Positions 24,701 through 34,486 of a stretch of 64,000 nt of DNA are shown here, one piece after another; the stretch's first letter is position 1, and each line of letters begins with the position of its first letter. Source of the stretch: Oasisia sp. SBJ-2009 (lineage: Eukaryota > Annelida > Polychaeta > Sabellida > Siboglinidae); contig OZ024865.1 in the NCBI GenBank assembly GCA_964017155.1, positions 44,949,196 through 45,013,195 of the forward strand, given 5' to 3'. The position numbers and the translations under genes are program-made. The notes below the pieces were generated by a model, which made no database searches, was not told where the DNA came from, and saw only the letters and a program-made list of their open reading frames with translations.

Positions 24701-27700
24701 CGCTTCGACAATAATGCTCCAAAGTAAGTAAATCATACTAAAATGTTTCACATTGTTAGAACACGTTTTGTTTCCCTCAGGAAGACTCGTATGACCCAGA
24801 CATCCACTTCGAGCCAATAGTGAAACTAGAGGCTGTGGAGACAAGGACACTAGAAGAGGATGAGGAAGAGATACTCAAACTGTAGGTGACTTATTAATTA
24901 TTAGGTATCCCTTGGCTGCATTACATTTACTAACGCTTTCTTTTGCAGGAAGGAAAGATCTTATAAATAAAAACATTTAAAAGTTCACATAATTATGTTT
25001 TGTACCATACAACATTGTTACGTGCATTGTAAAACAGTAGTTGAATGTCAGGCAGCAAAGTTATCACATGGTGTGACTCAACTTTTGAAGTCAATGTATT
25101 AATAATAATAACTATATACTTCTGCATCACCCATATACTCAGGAACTGGAGACTAGATGTACAATATATAATAATCATAAGGCAGAACGGCGAACAATGT
25201 GATTTAGGGTATCAGGGGGTAAGGATGGGATGAATCTGGTAAGTAAAATATTCTAGCGATATTCTAGCTGTGAATTTTTAAATGTCGAATAGGGTGGAAA
25301 GGCTCGAATATTCAAAATTTTGAATACAAATCAAATTTTTTCCCATCTTTTCCGGGAAGAAATGCAGTTTCAAACAAATAATTTGGTGTGCTTTTTGTTC
25401 GTAAAACTGAACTTTACTAAGCTGAACATAAAGTTCGGTTTAGTTTTACGAACAAAACGCAGCTTCACTGGGAAATCTGGAAGACGCATGAGATTAACCA
25501 AACAGGGCAGTAGTGGAGTAACACAGTAACGGTGTGTGTAGTGTATATTGGCTGACGTGTGTTGTTCACAACTGCTCGGGTGTGTTCCAGACGAGCCAAG
25601 TTGTTCCGGTATGACTTCACGAGTGACCCCCACGAGTGGAAGGAGCGGGGCACGGGGGACGTGAAGATCCTGAAGAACGCAGACAAAGACACATACCGCA
25701 TTCTGATGAGGCGGGACAAGACACTCAAGATCTGTGCCAATCACTACAGTAAGTTCAACAGCGCAGCGGCGCGGTGGGGCTGTAGCATTTGTACAGTTGT
25801 TTTAGCGTTTGGTTTCCCAGCGTCCATACATCATTGCATGGATTCTTCATTCAGCTTGGTTGGTGGTTGGATTTATGCCCCAAAATTGAACCCTTGGGTT
25901 TATATGACCGCAGGGTATAGGAATAAAAACTATTTGTCAATCAGACATTGTTTTATGCTCCAATAATTTAACAACCTTACCATGACAGCACACAGCAGAC
26001 ATGCCCATAAAAATTATGACGGCAAGACACTGAACAGCCCCATTGAAAACCTCCAAACATATACGTTTTGAGGCTTGTTCTCAAGGCCGTTAAATTACCG
26101 AATGTGAGCCTAAAACAAATGATTAATATTTTTAATTGCTGAATACTATTAGAATCCATTTTGTTCCAATACGTTATGGTCATGGTCACAAATTATATAT
26201 GCACAACTCACGGAAAACTGCTTGAAATATATGTTTTGTGTGATATAAGTTTTTGCGGACACATTGAACGTTAGAATTTTATACTTGCTAAAGTATATCA
26301 CCCCCTTGTTCACCCTGCCGCACCCTCACATGTTTCAGTTCTGCCCCAGATGCGTCTGATGCCCAACTGTGGCAGTGACCGGGCGTGGGTGTGGCACACG
26401 CCCGCCGACTACTCAGACGAGGAGTCGAAGAAAGAGACACTCGCCATCAGATTCGCCTCGGCAGAAAGTGAGTGACACCATAGAATCGTTCGATATAAAC
26501 ATTTAATGTTACAGATTTTTGTTGCAACAGAGACCATTTTGGGGCTTAGATTCCGAGGGAAAAGAAAATTACTTGTTATGCCGTTACAAGTCGAGTATTT
26601 TAACGTTGAATTGCTCGTAACTGCTTCATGAAACATATCTTGCCCTATAGCTGACATATAAATAAATTAAGTATATAAATAAGTACTCTAAATAATAAAT
26701 AAATAAGCAAGTAATATTCCTTCCTATAGTCAAAAACTTTGTGTAACTGATGTTGAATCATGTATCCTAGTTACAGTACATGCTACATACCAGGTTATAT
26801 CTGATTCTTATTACAAATAACGTAACGTAGTCATAAACATGTGAAGTTTAATGTTGGGTTTGTCTACATGTTGAGAGCAAAACGGTTCCAGCAATGTTGT
26901 ATTGTTTCATTCAGACGCACAGAAGTTCCGGGAGAAGTTTGAGGCGGCTCAACAGCTGGGAGACATCCCGGGCGGAGACAACGGTAGGAACCCTTGGACA
27001 GTCATGTTGTGTCCAGCCACAGGCCAGGGGTGTCTGCATTACCCCCGGTGTACTAGTAGTAGTTCTAGGTGCATCAAGGTCTTGTTTTAGGCAGCCTGGC
27101 TCCTGGTCCTCTTTCAATATCCAGTTTGTTATCTTCAAAGAGCAAGTAATCCAAAAGTGGTGTTTGACAATTAATACACACTGCCATTGCAGATCAAATA
27201 TGTTGGTTCCTTTCATCCCTGTTGAAATGTATTTTATGCATCTTGGGGTGGAGGGATACATTGCTATAGTGCGAGTGAAACGTCACGCAACTTGACGCTA
27301 ATAGTCCCCCCGTCCCCCAATACCCAGTTCCAGTTGGATCGTATGTTTGTAAGTCGCACTATAGAGTGGTGATCTATTTGATTTTTTATTTATCTGTTGT
27401 TCCTGCAGTATACGTTATATTTTTATGTAACTTCTTTGGCAGTTTTATATAATTTTACCTGTACGATATTGCAAAGACGTATCACAGCTATGGTTGTCAT
27501 AACATAAGAGCTGATTTGCCAGCAGCCTGCTAATCTCACGAAGATTGTTTTGTGTAATTTGACCTAGAGCTATATTCATGTTTCACATTCACAAATCGTA
27601 GGATGGGAAAATGTATATTTTATGTAAGGTTATTGTGAATAAACTTAGACTGTTTATTGTTAGACGGGAGTGTGGAACTTACTTGTGAAGTTCTGTTGGA

Positions 27701-28464
27701 CTTGTGGGCAAAGCCTTAGGGTTCATCTCAGAGCATTGACATCCTATATCTGATTAAATAATTCATTTATGAGGTCATGCACATGATATATCAATGTGAG
27801 ATATCAATACTTTACGCTGATACTATTAAATATATATATATTTTTAAAGTTAGTAAGTTGTTTATATAACTTACTTTTCAAACGATGTTTATTTACATGA
27901 CTTAATTGCATATTTATTATACAATCACATCCTGTATATTGCTCATTATTTTATCTGTTTTTCTACAATTTTACATTTATCTAACTTATAACCTTATTTA
28001 TTTTTATCTATTCATTTTTTTTCTTTTATATGCTACTTAGGTGTGCTAATGTATGTACCAATTGTATATGGGTTTTTACCTGAAATAAATGTATTCGTAT
28101 TCATAATACATTGATACTATAACATTTTATTACACAAAGTTTCATGTCATTGGGTGGGATGGTGGCTGACAACAGGCGAAAGTATTTATGTCAGACATTG
28201 ACGTTTTGAGAAGGTCCCTTGCGTGACAGTTGTCTGTTGTTGACAGCGGGAGCAGACGCGGACAAGAGCAATGAAGAGGAAGAGGAGGTGAACGAGAGCA
28301 AGGAGTCGGAGGCTGACTCGGGCACAGAGATGGACAATTGTACAAAGGACTTGAAAAAGCTCGCCGTCAAAGACGACACGAAGGCGGACGAGTCGAGCGA
28401 AAAGACGGATTCGGCCACTGCGGAACCGGTGGCGGCGAAGCCGACAGAGGCGGGCGAGTCATGA
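18749..28464 (+). CDS. RANBP1: Ran-binding protein 1, complete six-exon gene
   Basis: Coding exons 18749-18763, 24781-24881, 25591-25748, 26339-26467, 26915-26983, 28247-28464. All have GT/AG junctions and phases 0,2,1,1,1, making 229 residues. The product binds Ran-GTP and works with RanGAP in the cytoplasm to promote GTP hydrolysis after nuclear export. The RanBD1 domain spans about residues 14-150: [22 protein letters not shown], the RAKLFRYD core, [35 protein letters not shown], and [18 protein letters not shown]. The tail is acidic, with a nuclear-export-like LKKLAV at residues 193-198 in the position of the vertebrate NES. Exon 1 encodes only MTDDK; it was chosen because it has a phase-0 donor (gtaaca), a Kozak-like context, and fits the divergent promoter. 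Exon 1 is the least certain part. Intron 1 (6 kb) carries a full-length LINE and two MITEs. Confidence 0.93.
19356..20543 (+). CDS. LINE ORF1 protein (395 aa)
   Basis: Begins at ATG 19356, a few codons after the short 5' UTR. The N-terminal module [18 protein letters not shown] ... [27 protein letters not shown] is a type widely seen in ORF1 of CR1/L2-group LINEs. A short coiled-coil-like stretch ([12 protein letters not shown]) follows, then a Ser/Thr/Pro-rich linker, and a C-terminal folded part (about residues 285-395, from KCGLKC to TKIGRYF). ORF1 products bind RNA and form the retrotransposition RNP; this is known for the class, not shown here. Ends at TAG 20541-20543, overlapping the ORF2 open frame by 16 nt. 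Confidence 0.85.
   Translation: MATPMTATGDNVIVINELLCFYINRMDILPRSVLLRIVLDNFTDTDINKAKDVLHSHISVTLKNRRIKRQGSDRAKHNIDDISKVLDEIDPNHIPIFVARDLGKLPNIDFNHVDVSSLSREITMCKNKQNDTDDAFQLLTNSVSTLSTQISTLVSSLTSGVPKLVNATVKSLLPLPQIITADVATTTAAKFVPTRLAISSERCRSSQSSTSPPITPLQSAASISIESAITSLMGSPPAPQQSVETTTSITPTGNTSSPLWTDVVSKKPRKPSTKTYVSSVSVKQHKTHQMTTGKSSVKCGLKCAPARLVSADYFLTGFHTDTSCVDVSTYVSSNLKMKCTCERIPSTHNYYASFKLCVDIGRPNTLYDANLWPVGTKIGRYFPPRKHNTANSTHL
20528..23362 (+). CDS. LINE ORF2: endonuclease and reverse transcriptase
   Basis: Uninterrupted frame to TAG at 23360-23362. The recognisable product starts at [15 protein letters not shown] from 20546, with no ATG before the endonuclease motifs. The APE-type endonuclease has FNARS, VQEHW, GDFNAD (20993) and SSDHFP (21218). 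The RT domain has [57 protein letters not shown], and an intact YADD at 22697-22708. KYLGHIINN and a C-terminal segment [17 protein letters not shown] follow. All catalytic motifs are present, so the enzyme looks functional. The 5' limit given is where the frame opens; the true translation start is unknown. Confidence 0.9.
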   Translation, partial: FDTPIDCRIRIASFNARSIRNSSLDLINILTACDILAVQEHWLPKQSLSYINSLHSDFSARGISSIDYGDGFSGRPHGGLCFLWRRSLDPSIEILVYDDEKRLLGLKITTFNATILVLNVYLPYQSDDNVDEYQAILGKIQAITDSFDSSNIFIVGDFNADLIKTSLFSPFLNSFISECHFIPSDIKYLPPDSFTYVSDAHGSRSWLDHVLCTHSSHSSVSDMVINYDCVSSDHFPLSFTISIKLLPTSESSTTQQTCKPSPMWDCASSHDLLNYYNNSGSLLSGIDVPHAALSCTNPNCHDVAHQLLLCKFYNDIIHSLTDASDVIPTKTYNTSRKFNVPGWNDLVRDSHQAARETFLIWRSAGSPRHGSLYDLMKIKRAQFKRNKRHCEKNAESLKAERLASNLSSHDLKNFWKGIKQANNARLPNPSNVGGACGAENVRNMWLQHYQSLLNSVPESTVHIHKIDMYCSNIQLSDNMAVKVKELQELIIAMPVGKACGYDHISNEHFKYANEKLHILMSLLYSSLLIHGFLPDTMMTTIIAPIIKNKSGDLSDNNNYRPIALATVASKLFESLILSRAIPFLITCDNQFGFKKHHSTEMLIFLLKELFRNYIANGSSMYVTMLDASKAFDKVNHSKLFGKLIDRGCPAFIVRILYHWYGTQQFTIRWCQGFSSFFTVSNGVKQGGILSPHLFNVYMDDLSVNLNKLYIGCLYAGTLINHLMYADDLCIFSPSVAGLRKLTDCCAKYGELFNITYNAKKSFCMVIDNQSQDRKHFHCIHLDNHPLPYTTKCKYLGHIINNNLTDDDDIARQKRCLYAQANVLARKFCLCNISTKIILFQAYCAPMYTSSLWCTFKKYSLKSITVAYNNSLRILLNLPPRCSASFMFATNYIKSFNERIRSSIFSLLCRLHQSDNILFINYLHTDIHFKSHLYSYWRSLLYTCH
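23725..24099. mobile_element. Mutator-like fold-back MITE with 9-bp target duplication
   Basis: 375-bp near-complete inverted repeat. The left arm starts GGTAATCTTATACTTAACTG (23725) and the right arm ends with its complement at 24099. The short unpaired centre is near 23900-23925. Exact direct repeats AAAATGTGC flank it at 23716-23724 and 24100-24108. A 9-bp duplication with long TIRs fits Mutator-like elements. No ORF. Located in RANBP1 intron 1 just after the LINE. Confidence 0.9.
24497..24742. mobile_element. Hairpin MITE, copy 2 (RANBP1 intron 1)
   Basis: Relative of 13900-14152. Inverted arms (24535-24628 and 24648-24742) contain TTTACTTACTTTGGAGC and GTACGACGTTTCGA, with a short loop (about 24629-24647). 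Exact 12-bp direct repeats ATGTTTCACATT flank the unit at 24485-24496 and 24743-24754, so the unit includes about 40 bp to the left of the hairpin. Its right end is only 38 bp from the exon 2 acceptor. Confidence 0.85.
24781..24881 (+). CDS. RANBP1: RANBP1 exon 2
   Basis: Acceptor tttccctcag. [16 protein letters not shown] through [10 protein letters not shown]. Donor gtaggt after 24881 (phase 2). Confidence 0.93.
25346..25481. repeat. Imperfect inverted repeat in RANBP1 intron 2
   Basis: GTTCGTAAAACTGAACTTTA is followed after 12 bp by its approximate complement, with weaker pairing extending outward. May be a decayed MITE. Confidence 0.5.
25591..25748 (+). CDS. RANBP1: RANBP1 exon 3
   Basis: Acceptor tgttccag, donor gtaagt. 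[20 protein letters not shown] and [13 protein letters not shown], the core of the Ran-binding domain. Confidence 0.96.
26339..26467 (+). CDS. RANBP1: RANBP1 exon 4
   Basis: Acceptor tgtttcag, donor gtgagt. Reads [19 protein letters not shown], then [17 protein letters not shown]. Confidence 0.95.
26915..26983 (+). CDS. RANBP1: RANBP1 exon 5
   Basis: Acceptor tttcattcag, donor gtagga. [17 protein letters not shown], the end of the RanBD. Confidence 0.93.
27950..28110 (+). mobile_element. LINE 3'-end relic in RANBP1 intron 5
   Basis: A T-rich stretch ends in ACCTGAAATAAATGTATTCGTATTC. It shares the CTGAAATAAA plus short tandem repeat ending with the full-length LINE at 19227-23592 but has a different terminal unit. 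Only the 3' end is recognisable. Confidence 0.5.
28247..28464 (+). CDS. RANBP1: RANBP1 exon 6 and stop
   Basis: Acceptor gttgacag. Acidic tail with a poly-Glu run, an NES-like LKKLAV, then a Ser/Thr/Ala/Glu-rich end PTEAGES and TGA. Confidence 0.9.
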
Positions 28465-30230
28465 GGTTGTCTGTGATTGGTCGGAATAGTACTGCTATTA
28501 TGGCGCCCCCTGCAGGACAACGGCCAGTTGGAACGCTGTTTCGCTTACGCGAAAACCACAGCAATTTCACTATATCTGATGTATTTCTCACGCGGTGTCG
28601 ACCCATGTGTCTGATGTGTGTTCTGGGCAAACCGGTGTTTGGCAGTGGTGGCTTGTGTTTGTCCCCTCAGTTATCACTCTGCATGTGTCTTATGATGTAA
28701 TTATTACCGTATAATTAATAACTTCCAGAGAAATATCCACGTTATTCGTTGTATTTTAAAACAGCTTCGATATATATATCCGAAAGTCTTGTTTAGAAAG
28801 TACTCGTTCATACAAGCATAATATATGGTATTGATGTAATCTGCCACGATAGTGTAATGTCAGTTTTTATATCTCTGAAGATTTGATCTAAATGAGCACT
28901 TGAACATTTCTAGAAAAAAGGAAATGAACGACATGGTTTTTTAACGATTTGACTTTGTGAAACGTGTTGAAACCTGTCTTATTAATCTATGTACCCGTCT
29001 GCGTTCTTTGAAACCGAAGTGACTACGAATATCGTTTACATATGTAGTGTGTTTTTGAACAGAACATTGACGAATGCTTAAATCAGAAATCAGTTGTATT
29101 GGCCACATCAATGCACTAGTTGACGGCAGGCTACAGGCCAAACGTGACAGTGATCCTAGACATGTGTGTGTTGATTGCACGTTGACTTGTGATGTTCCTT
29201 GGCTGTGATTACTCATTGAGTAGCCCAGGTAAGACATTGCTCTCATCTGTAGGAGATCCACACCCATGACCTAGACGTGGAGAATACAAGACCTAGCATG
29301 CAGTATTTATGTTGTGATGTTTATGAGTTATGTTACTGAAAGGTAAATGGACAGGTATCTCGTTTAACGATTTACCTGAAATTGATTTCGCTTACAAACT
29401 GCCAGTCTTTATATATGGTGTATTATCATAAGCTGTTTGGAAAGGGTATGCGAGTACGTGGTTTGTCTTTCATTTGTAGAGTATTACAAGCTGGTTAATA
29501 TCCTATCCTTTACTGCTAGACGTTATTTGAAACTATTGTAGGGAAACTTTAATTGCGTGATGTATCATTCAGGTGGCCATAGAGGTGAGGTTAAACTGAT
29601 GGTAATTTGACCAGTGATGTAATGTCTTGAATTAGTTTTCTCATGTAATTGCGTCAACTCCACATTTTCTAAGAATGTTTAGTGACGCTTCTAAGTATGG
29701 TATTTTATATCCTTAACTTTATTGTCGGAATAATTGTCATTGAAAGTATGCAGATGATATATACGATGTATATATATTAAAAAACATGGCAAAGCATTAG
29801 AAATGTTGCATCTTTATGAAACTTGTTACAAAAAGGAAAATAATCCGCCACAGTGAATTTGTTGCTGATATTTGAAATATTTTTCTGTTCAGGTATTTAT
29901 AGAATTGTGAATTTTACACCGACATTCGTTCATAAGTGCTCTAAATTGACGCGTAAAATTGCGTTATGGTGAAACTCTTGGTTTGTGGTAATTAACATAT
30001 AGCTATTGCTGTGTGCGGTTTGGAAAGATCATGATTATGATGGATTTTTTCGTATGTAAGGATCCATTCCTTTGTAGTGTTGAAGCAATGACCAAACAGT
30101 GCATTTTACATCACTTAGAAAAAATATTGAAAATTGTATCATTTTTAATACCCGTACCAAAAATATTGAAAATTGTATCATTTTTAATACCCGTACCAAG
30201 CGTAATATTTAATAAAATATAACATGTCAA
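28465..30230 (+). other. RANBP1: Probable RANBP1 3' UTR
   Basis: No further coding. The first clear plus-strand AATAAA after the stop is at 30211, which would give a 3' UTR of about 1.75 kb. A 39-bp unit is tandemly duplicated at 30121-30198. Confidence 0.45.
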
Positions 30231-30957
30231 TGCTGCTGTTGAAGTGGTTATTTTGTATGCTTACAGTGAACTCCCGATGATATAATTGGGGATAATGGAA
30301 CAACATTGTTCATATGACGATTTACTCATTCCTTTGTGACTAAACGTGTTGTTGGTAGGATCAAATTGGTTTGGTTTGAAGGTAGTCTAGAATGAATAGT
30401 CTAGTGCACTCAGCCTTAGGAAATTGGAGCAGGTTCAAAATAGTCCGCCTGAGGGCGACACAGTCGTTACGCTCTGTGTGACCGCGGTGTTGTATTCTGA
30501 CGCCGAATGTAGCAAAATTATTTAATATTAATTTTGTATATAATAGCATTAAGCCGCCGTCATCTATGAATCAGATCAAATGTGTACTATACTCTATTTA
30601 AATATCACCTGCTAATGCCCATACTTGCTATCCACAAAATAGTGTGGCCGTAAGTTTGATAAAGTTATGCCTCGTTCATGTCAATCGGCTTGTACGGTTG
30701 TTCAGAACTGGTGCAATGCTACCTCATCAAAGACTTATAATTATTGACACTAGTCGTTACTGTAAATCGCTCAATAGTTATTGGTTTATTAACAACCTGA
30801 TATTTGTGAACAGGGCTTTACGTCATTGTGGAAGTATGTAGCACTGACACTATTCCACGTGACTTAAAACATGACATATCTTAACTTGTAAAGAGTAGTT
30901 GCGCATATTACCGAAGAGGCAAAATGATAAAGGTATAGAATATTAACAACAAACTGC

Positions 30958-31248
30958 AGTGATTTATATTTGTTACAAACGGAGCAATGTGAGTCCCTTT
31001 CGTCAAAATAATAAAAACAAAAATCAAGAAAATATTCGTGTTCTTCTGGCGGAAAATCTCGAATGAGTAACGGTACATTCGTGTATTTTGCACTGTTAAC
31101 TTTGGCTGCCATTCAGTAGTTTCCAAATAGATGTAATATTATTAGATGTCCAGTGTTGGAGTTGACAGTGTCGTGTCGACACCAGTTTGACTATTCCTGT
31201 CGACTGCAATTGATAATACACGCTGATTAAACACGTTTATAGTTGACA
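30958..31248. repeat. Dispersed repeat family A, copy 1
   Basis: About 290 bp alignable by eye, at about 70% identity, to 36291-36565. Shared blocks include GAGTAACGGTACAT, CTGTTAACTTT and GATTAAACACG. Minus-strand ORFs in both copies read MAxKVNxAKxxxVPLLxR. Class unknown. Confidence 0.65.
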
Positions 31249-32937
31249 TTACTTCAGACCCAGACAAGATGTATTTCGCCGGCTCGTAGGACCGTGGACA
31301 TCTGATACGAACCCTACACGCGTTCACAGCTCCTGTGGAGTGACAGGTCACCGGTGGTAGACCGCGCCATAACCCCAGCACCATGCCGGGGCGATACAGC
31401 CGGCCGAGGGTGCGTGGGTTGTACGCAGGCGTTGTCGGCCTTTCGAGGGTTGTTTGACGGCTTCAAGTGCTTCCCGTCACTAACACCCGGAGACTGCCAT
31501 GGCCCTACAGTCGTCTTATAGTGCCGACAAAAATTAGGCGAGACGGACGCTATATTATTGACGGTCCCAGATAAGATATATACATTATAAGATATATATC
31601 GTCGTTAATGCGTCGCACGTTAAAATCTGAACTCGGTGTAGGTTTTTGTTTTTAACATAACTTCTCGTTAATACGTCCGTTGCACATTACAAACATGCCT
31701 TCTGAGTGGGCTGTTGCTTTCAACATGTCTCAACGGGTATGTTGTTATAATAAATTTAGTCAGACATGCGTTGCCTTATGGTATGGCCGATGCGATCGAC
31801 CTAATTAATTACGTGCAACGAATCTTGTTTTCAAGTTTCAACTGTCAGACGATATCTGCTTCGGAAATGCAAATGCGAAAGTCATTATGACGAATCTTAC
31901 TCTCATTGACGATGAAATCGCTAAAAAGAAACAAATTGCAACATTGTCCAATTGTATAATATGATTTTTGTTAACAAACAACATTTTAGTGTACTCTCTA
32001 TGGAGGGGAGGTCAAGAAAAGTACTCTTGGTACGCTTCCGAACGACCCCTTAGCGTGAGGTATATTTTACGTATGACCCTCTCACTCAGTGTTCGTGGTA
32101 GGTCTCCGTACTGCCTTAGCATAACAAGTACATACTGGCTAATGTCATGTCAGACTTGGTTGCTTCACCTCATTCGATACCTTACTTTCTCTTTGTCATT
32201 TAACTATTTGATTGAAAGCTATGCTAACAAGGTTTTTGCTAGATAGACTCTATAATGCAGACACGCCCAAAACGTCTGGTGACGTCTGAGGTGTATTCAT
32301 GAGCGAATAATTATGTCGTCTATAGATTGGTTGTTTTGTCTAGGTGTGCCCTAGTAAAATATTGATGGCTTACAGACAACATATCTAACACACCTCTATG
32401 GTCTGTCTCCGTCACTAGTCACGCCCCTTTGTCATCTCGCGTTCAACCTCCTAAAGGTTTCTGATGTACTGAGTTGAGCATCGGACGATTCCAAAGAGGG
32501 TTTTCTAGTAGGGACTGGGTACAACACCTCTAGCGGCACCCCGTTTTGGGGATAGCGGGTCATATTGAGGCTCTTCAAAGACCGATATTCTTGCTGTCCG
32601 TGGTTCATAATATCTGAAGATGAGGGGATTGTAGCCGAGAATGTTTCGTCGCTGGAACTTGAGCTTTAGCATCGTTTCACTGTCGTTGTCTCGTTGTCAG
32701 CTTGACTCTCATCATGTCAAAGTTCACCATTTTTGAAACCTCCGAAATACCACATTACTATACAATCTATATTGACGATCATAATTATACAGGAAGGATG
32801 ATGTGCAACATTTGAGTTCCACATAGGCGGCCATTATAACGTTTTCTCCATTGCCTGCCATTTTTTTCTGCAAGGTTTTTTCAGATATGAATTGGCCTAC
32901 ATTCACACACGTGCTGTATAAAATTCGTTCAATTATA

Positions 32938-33112
32938 ATAACAAATTTTCTCACAATCCAATCTCCAACCTGACACCCCTTAATTTCTGCTAAAACCGAA
33001 ACTGAGTTACCTTGATGACATCACCACTCAAAATGACGCCTGTATCCATGCGCAGAAATGCACCGACTGACATCTGTCATAATTGGACAGCTGTGATACC
33101 ACGCTGCACAAA
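32938..33112 (-). repeat. Dispersed repeat family B, copy 3 (inverted)
   Basis: The reverse complement matches 40681-40943 and 45042-45358, sharing CAATTATGACAG-like and CAGTCGGTGCATTTCTGCG blocks and AGCAGAAAT. Class unknown. Confidence 0.7.
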
Positions 33113-34186
33113 TACATCATTTCTATCACTCAACACTACACACATCCTCAGATAAATTGAAACAACTTACATAACGCCATTTCTATTGGGAACTATTTCG
33201 TCGCAGGGGAAATGACGGACAGACCTTGACATTTGTGTTTAGGTTCGTGTATTTCCGGAATGGCTACGCACAATTTTAATTAGGTCGCTCACTGAACATT
33301 TCGCATTCCACCCAAAACTAATTAACTATAATTCGTGCCTGGTTGTGAGCGCCCTGGCGGCTGCATTGGGATTCTTTAGCAATGTTCGGAGGCAAATATT
33401 GCGTAGACCCATCCAGGCTCGGTCAAGGCTGGGTTACAGTAGAATAACAGCCGATATGCCTGCAAACTGCTAATCGCATACACACACAAAGATCGGCTTT
33501 CATCCGCTTCGGGCGTTCAGTAAATACACCAATTACAAGTACAGGGTGTTAAGAAAACCTTGATGAATGATTAAGTGGCCTTTTAGGGTAATGCCAGCTT
33601 AAATAATACGCCCCGTTTGTGAAGGATCTGATAAGGAAAAGTTTCGTGTTTGTGCTAGAGTGTCGGCAAATAATTCAATGATACAATTATAGCCATATTG
33701 ATGTTTCTAATTAATAGGATTAATACACACTTAACCATGTTCTATCGGCTATAATCACGAATAATCAATGCGCTCTAGTGATCAATACGTATGAAGGAGG
33801 TTAATTATAGTCTAGTTAGTTGATAAACACAATTCACCCGTTTTGGGTTCCTGTATGACTCTCCACTCCGGATAAAATGGTGAATCACGGGACCTTCGTC
33901 ATCCACAAAACACGACTCACCTGCTAATTTTCCGAGAAAGCAGCTTTCCAACTGTCCGCCCACAGTTGCTTACCGGACCATGGAACTATGCCGGAAGGAT
34001 AGGTACGGGAGAAGAAGGAAGAACATTGCCCGTAGGAACGAAATACCAAGGAACAGTGAGACATGTACACTTGCAAATATATGTACACGTCTATGTTTGT
34101 CGGAAAATAGCTCAGATGAGCTAATGTTATAAAATTCACTTGTAAACCGACATTAAATAAAGCTTCTTGTATCTTATATATACGTA

Positions 34187-34486
<300 letters not shown>

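Larger units (their letters stand above)
30231..34186. other. Intergenic, no gene seen
   Basis: Apart from the two dispersed repeats annotated separately, I found no exons, RNA genes or element ends here. Short ORFs of 60-135 codons lack motifs. Confidence 0.4.
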
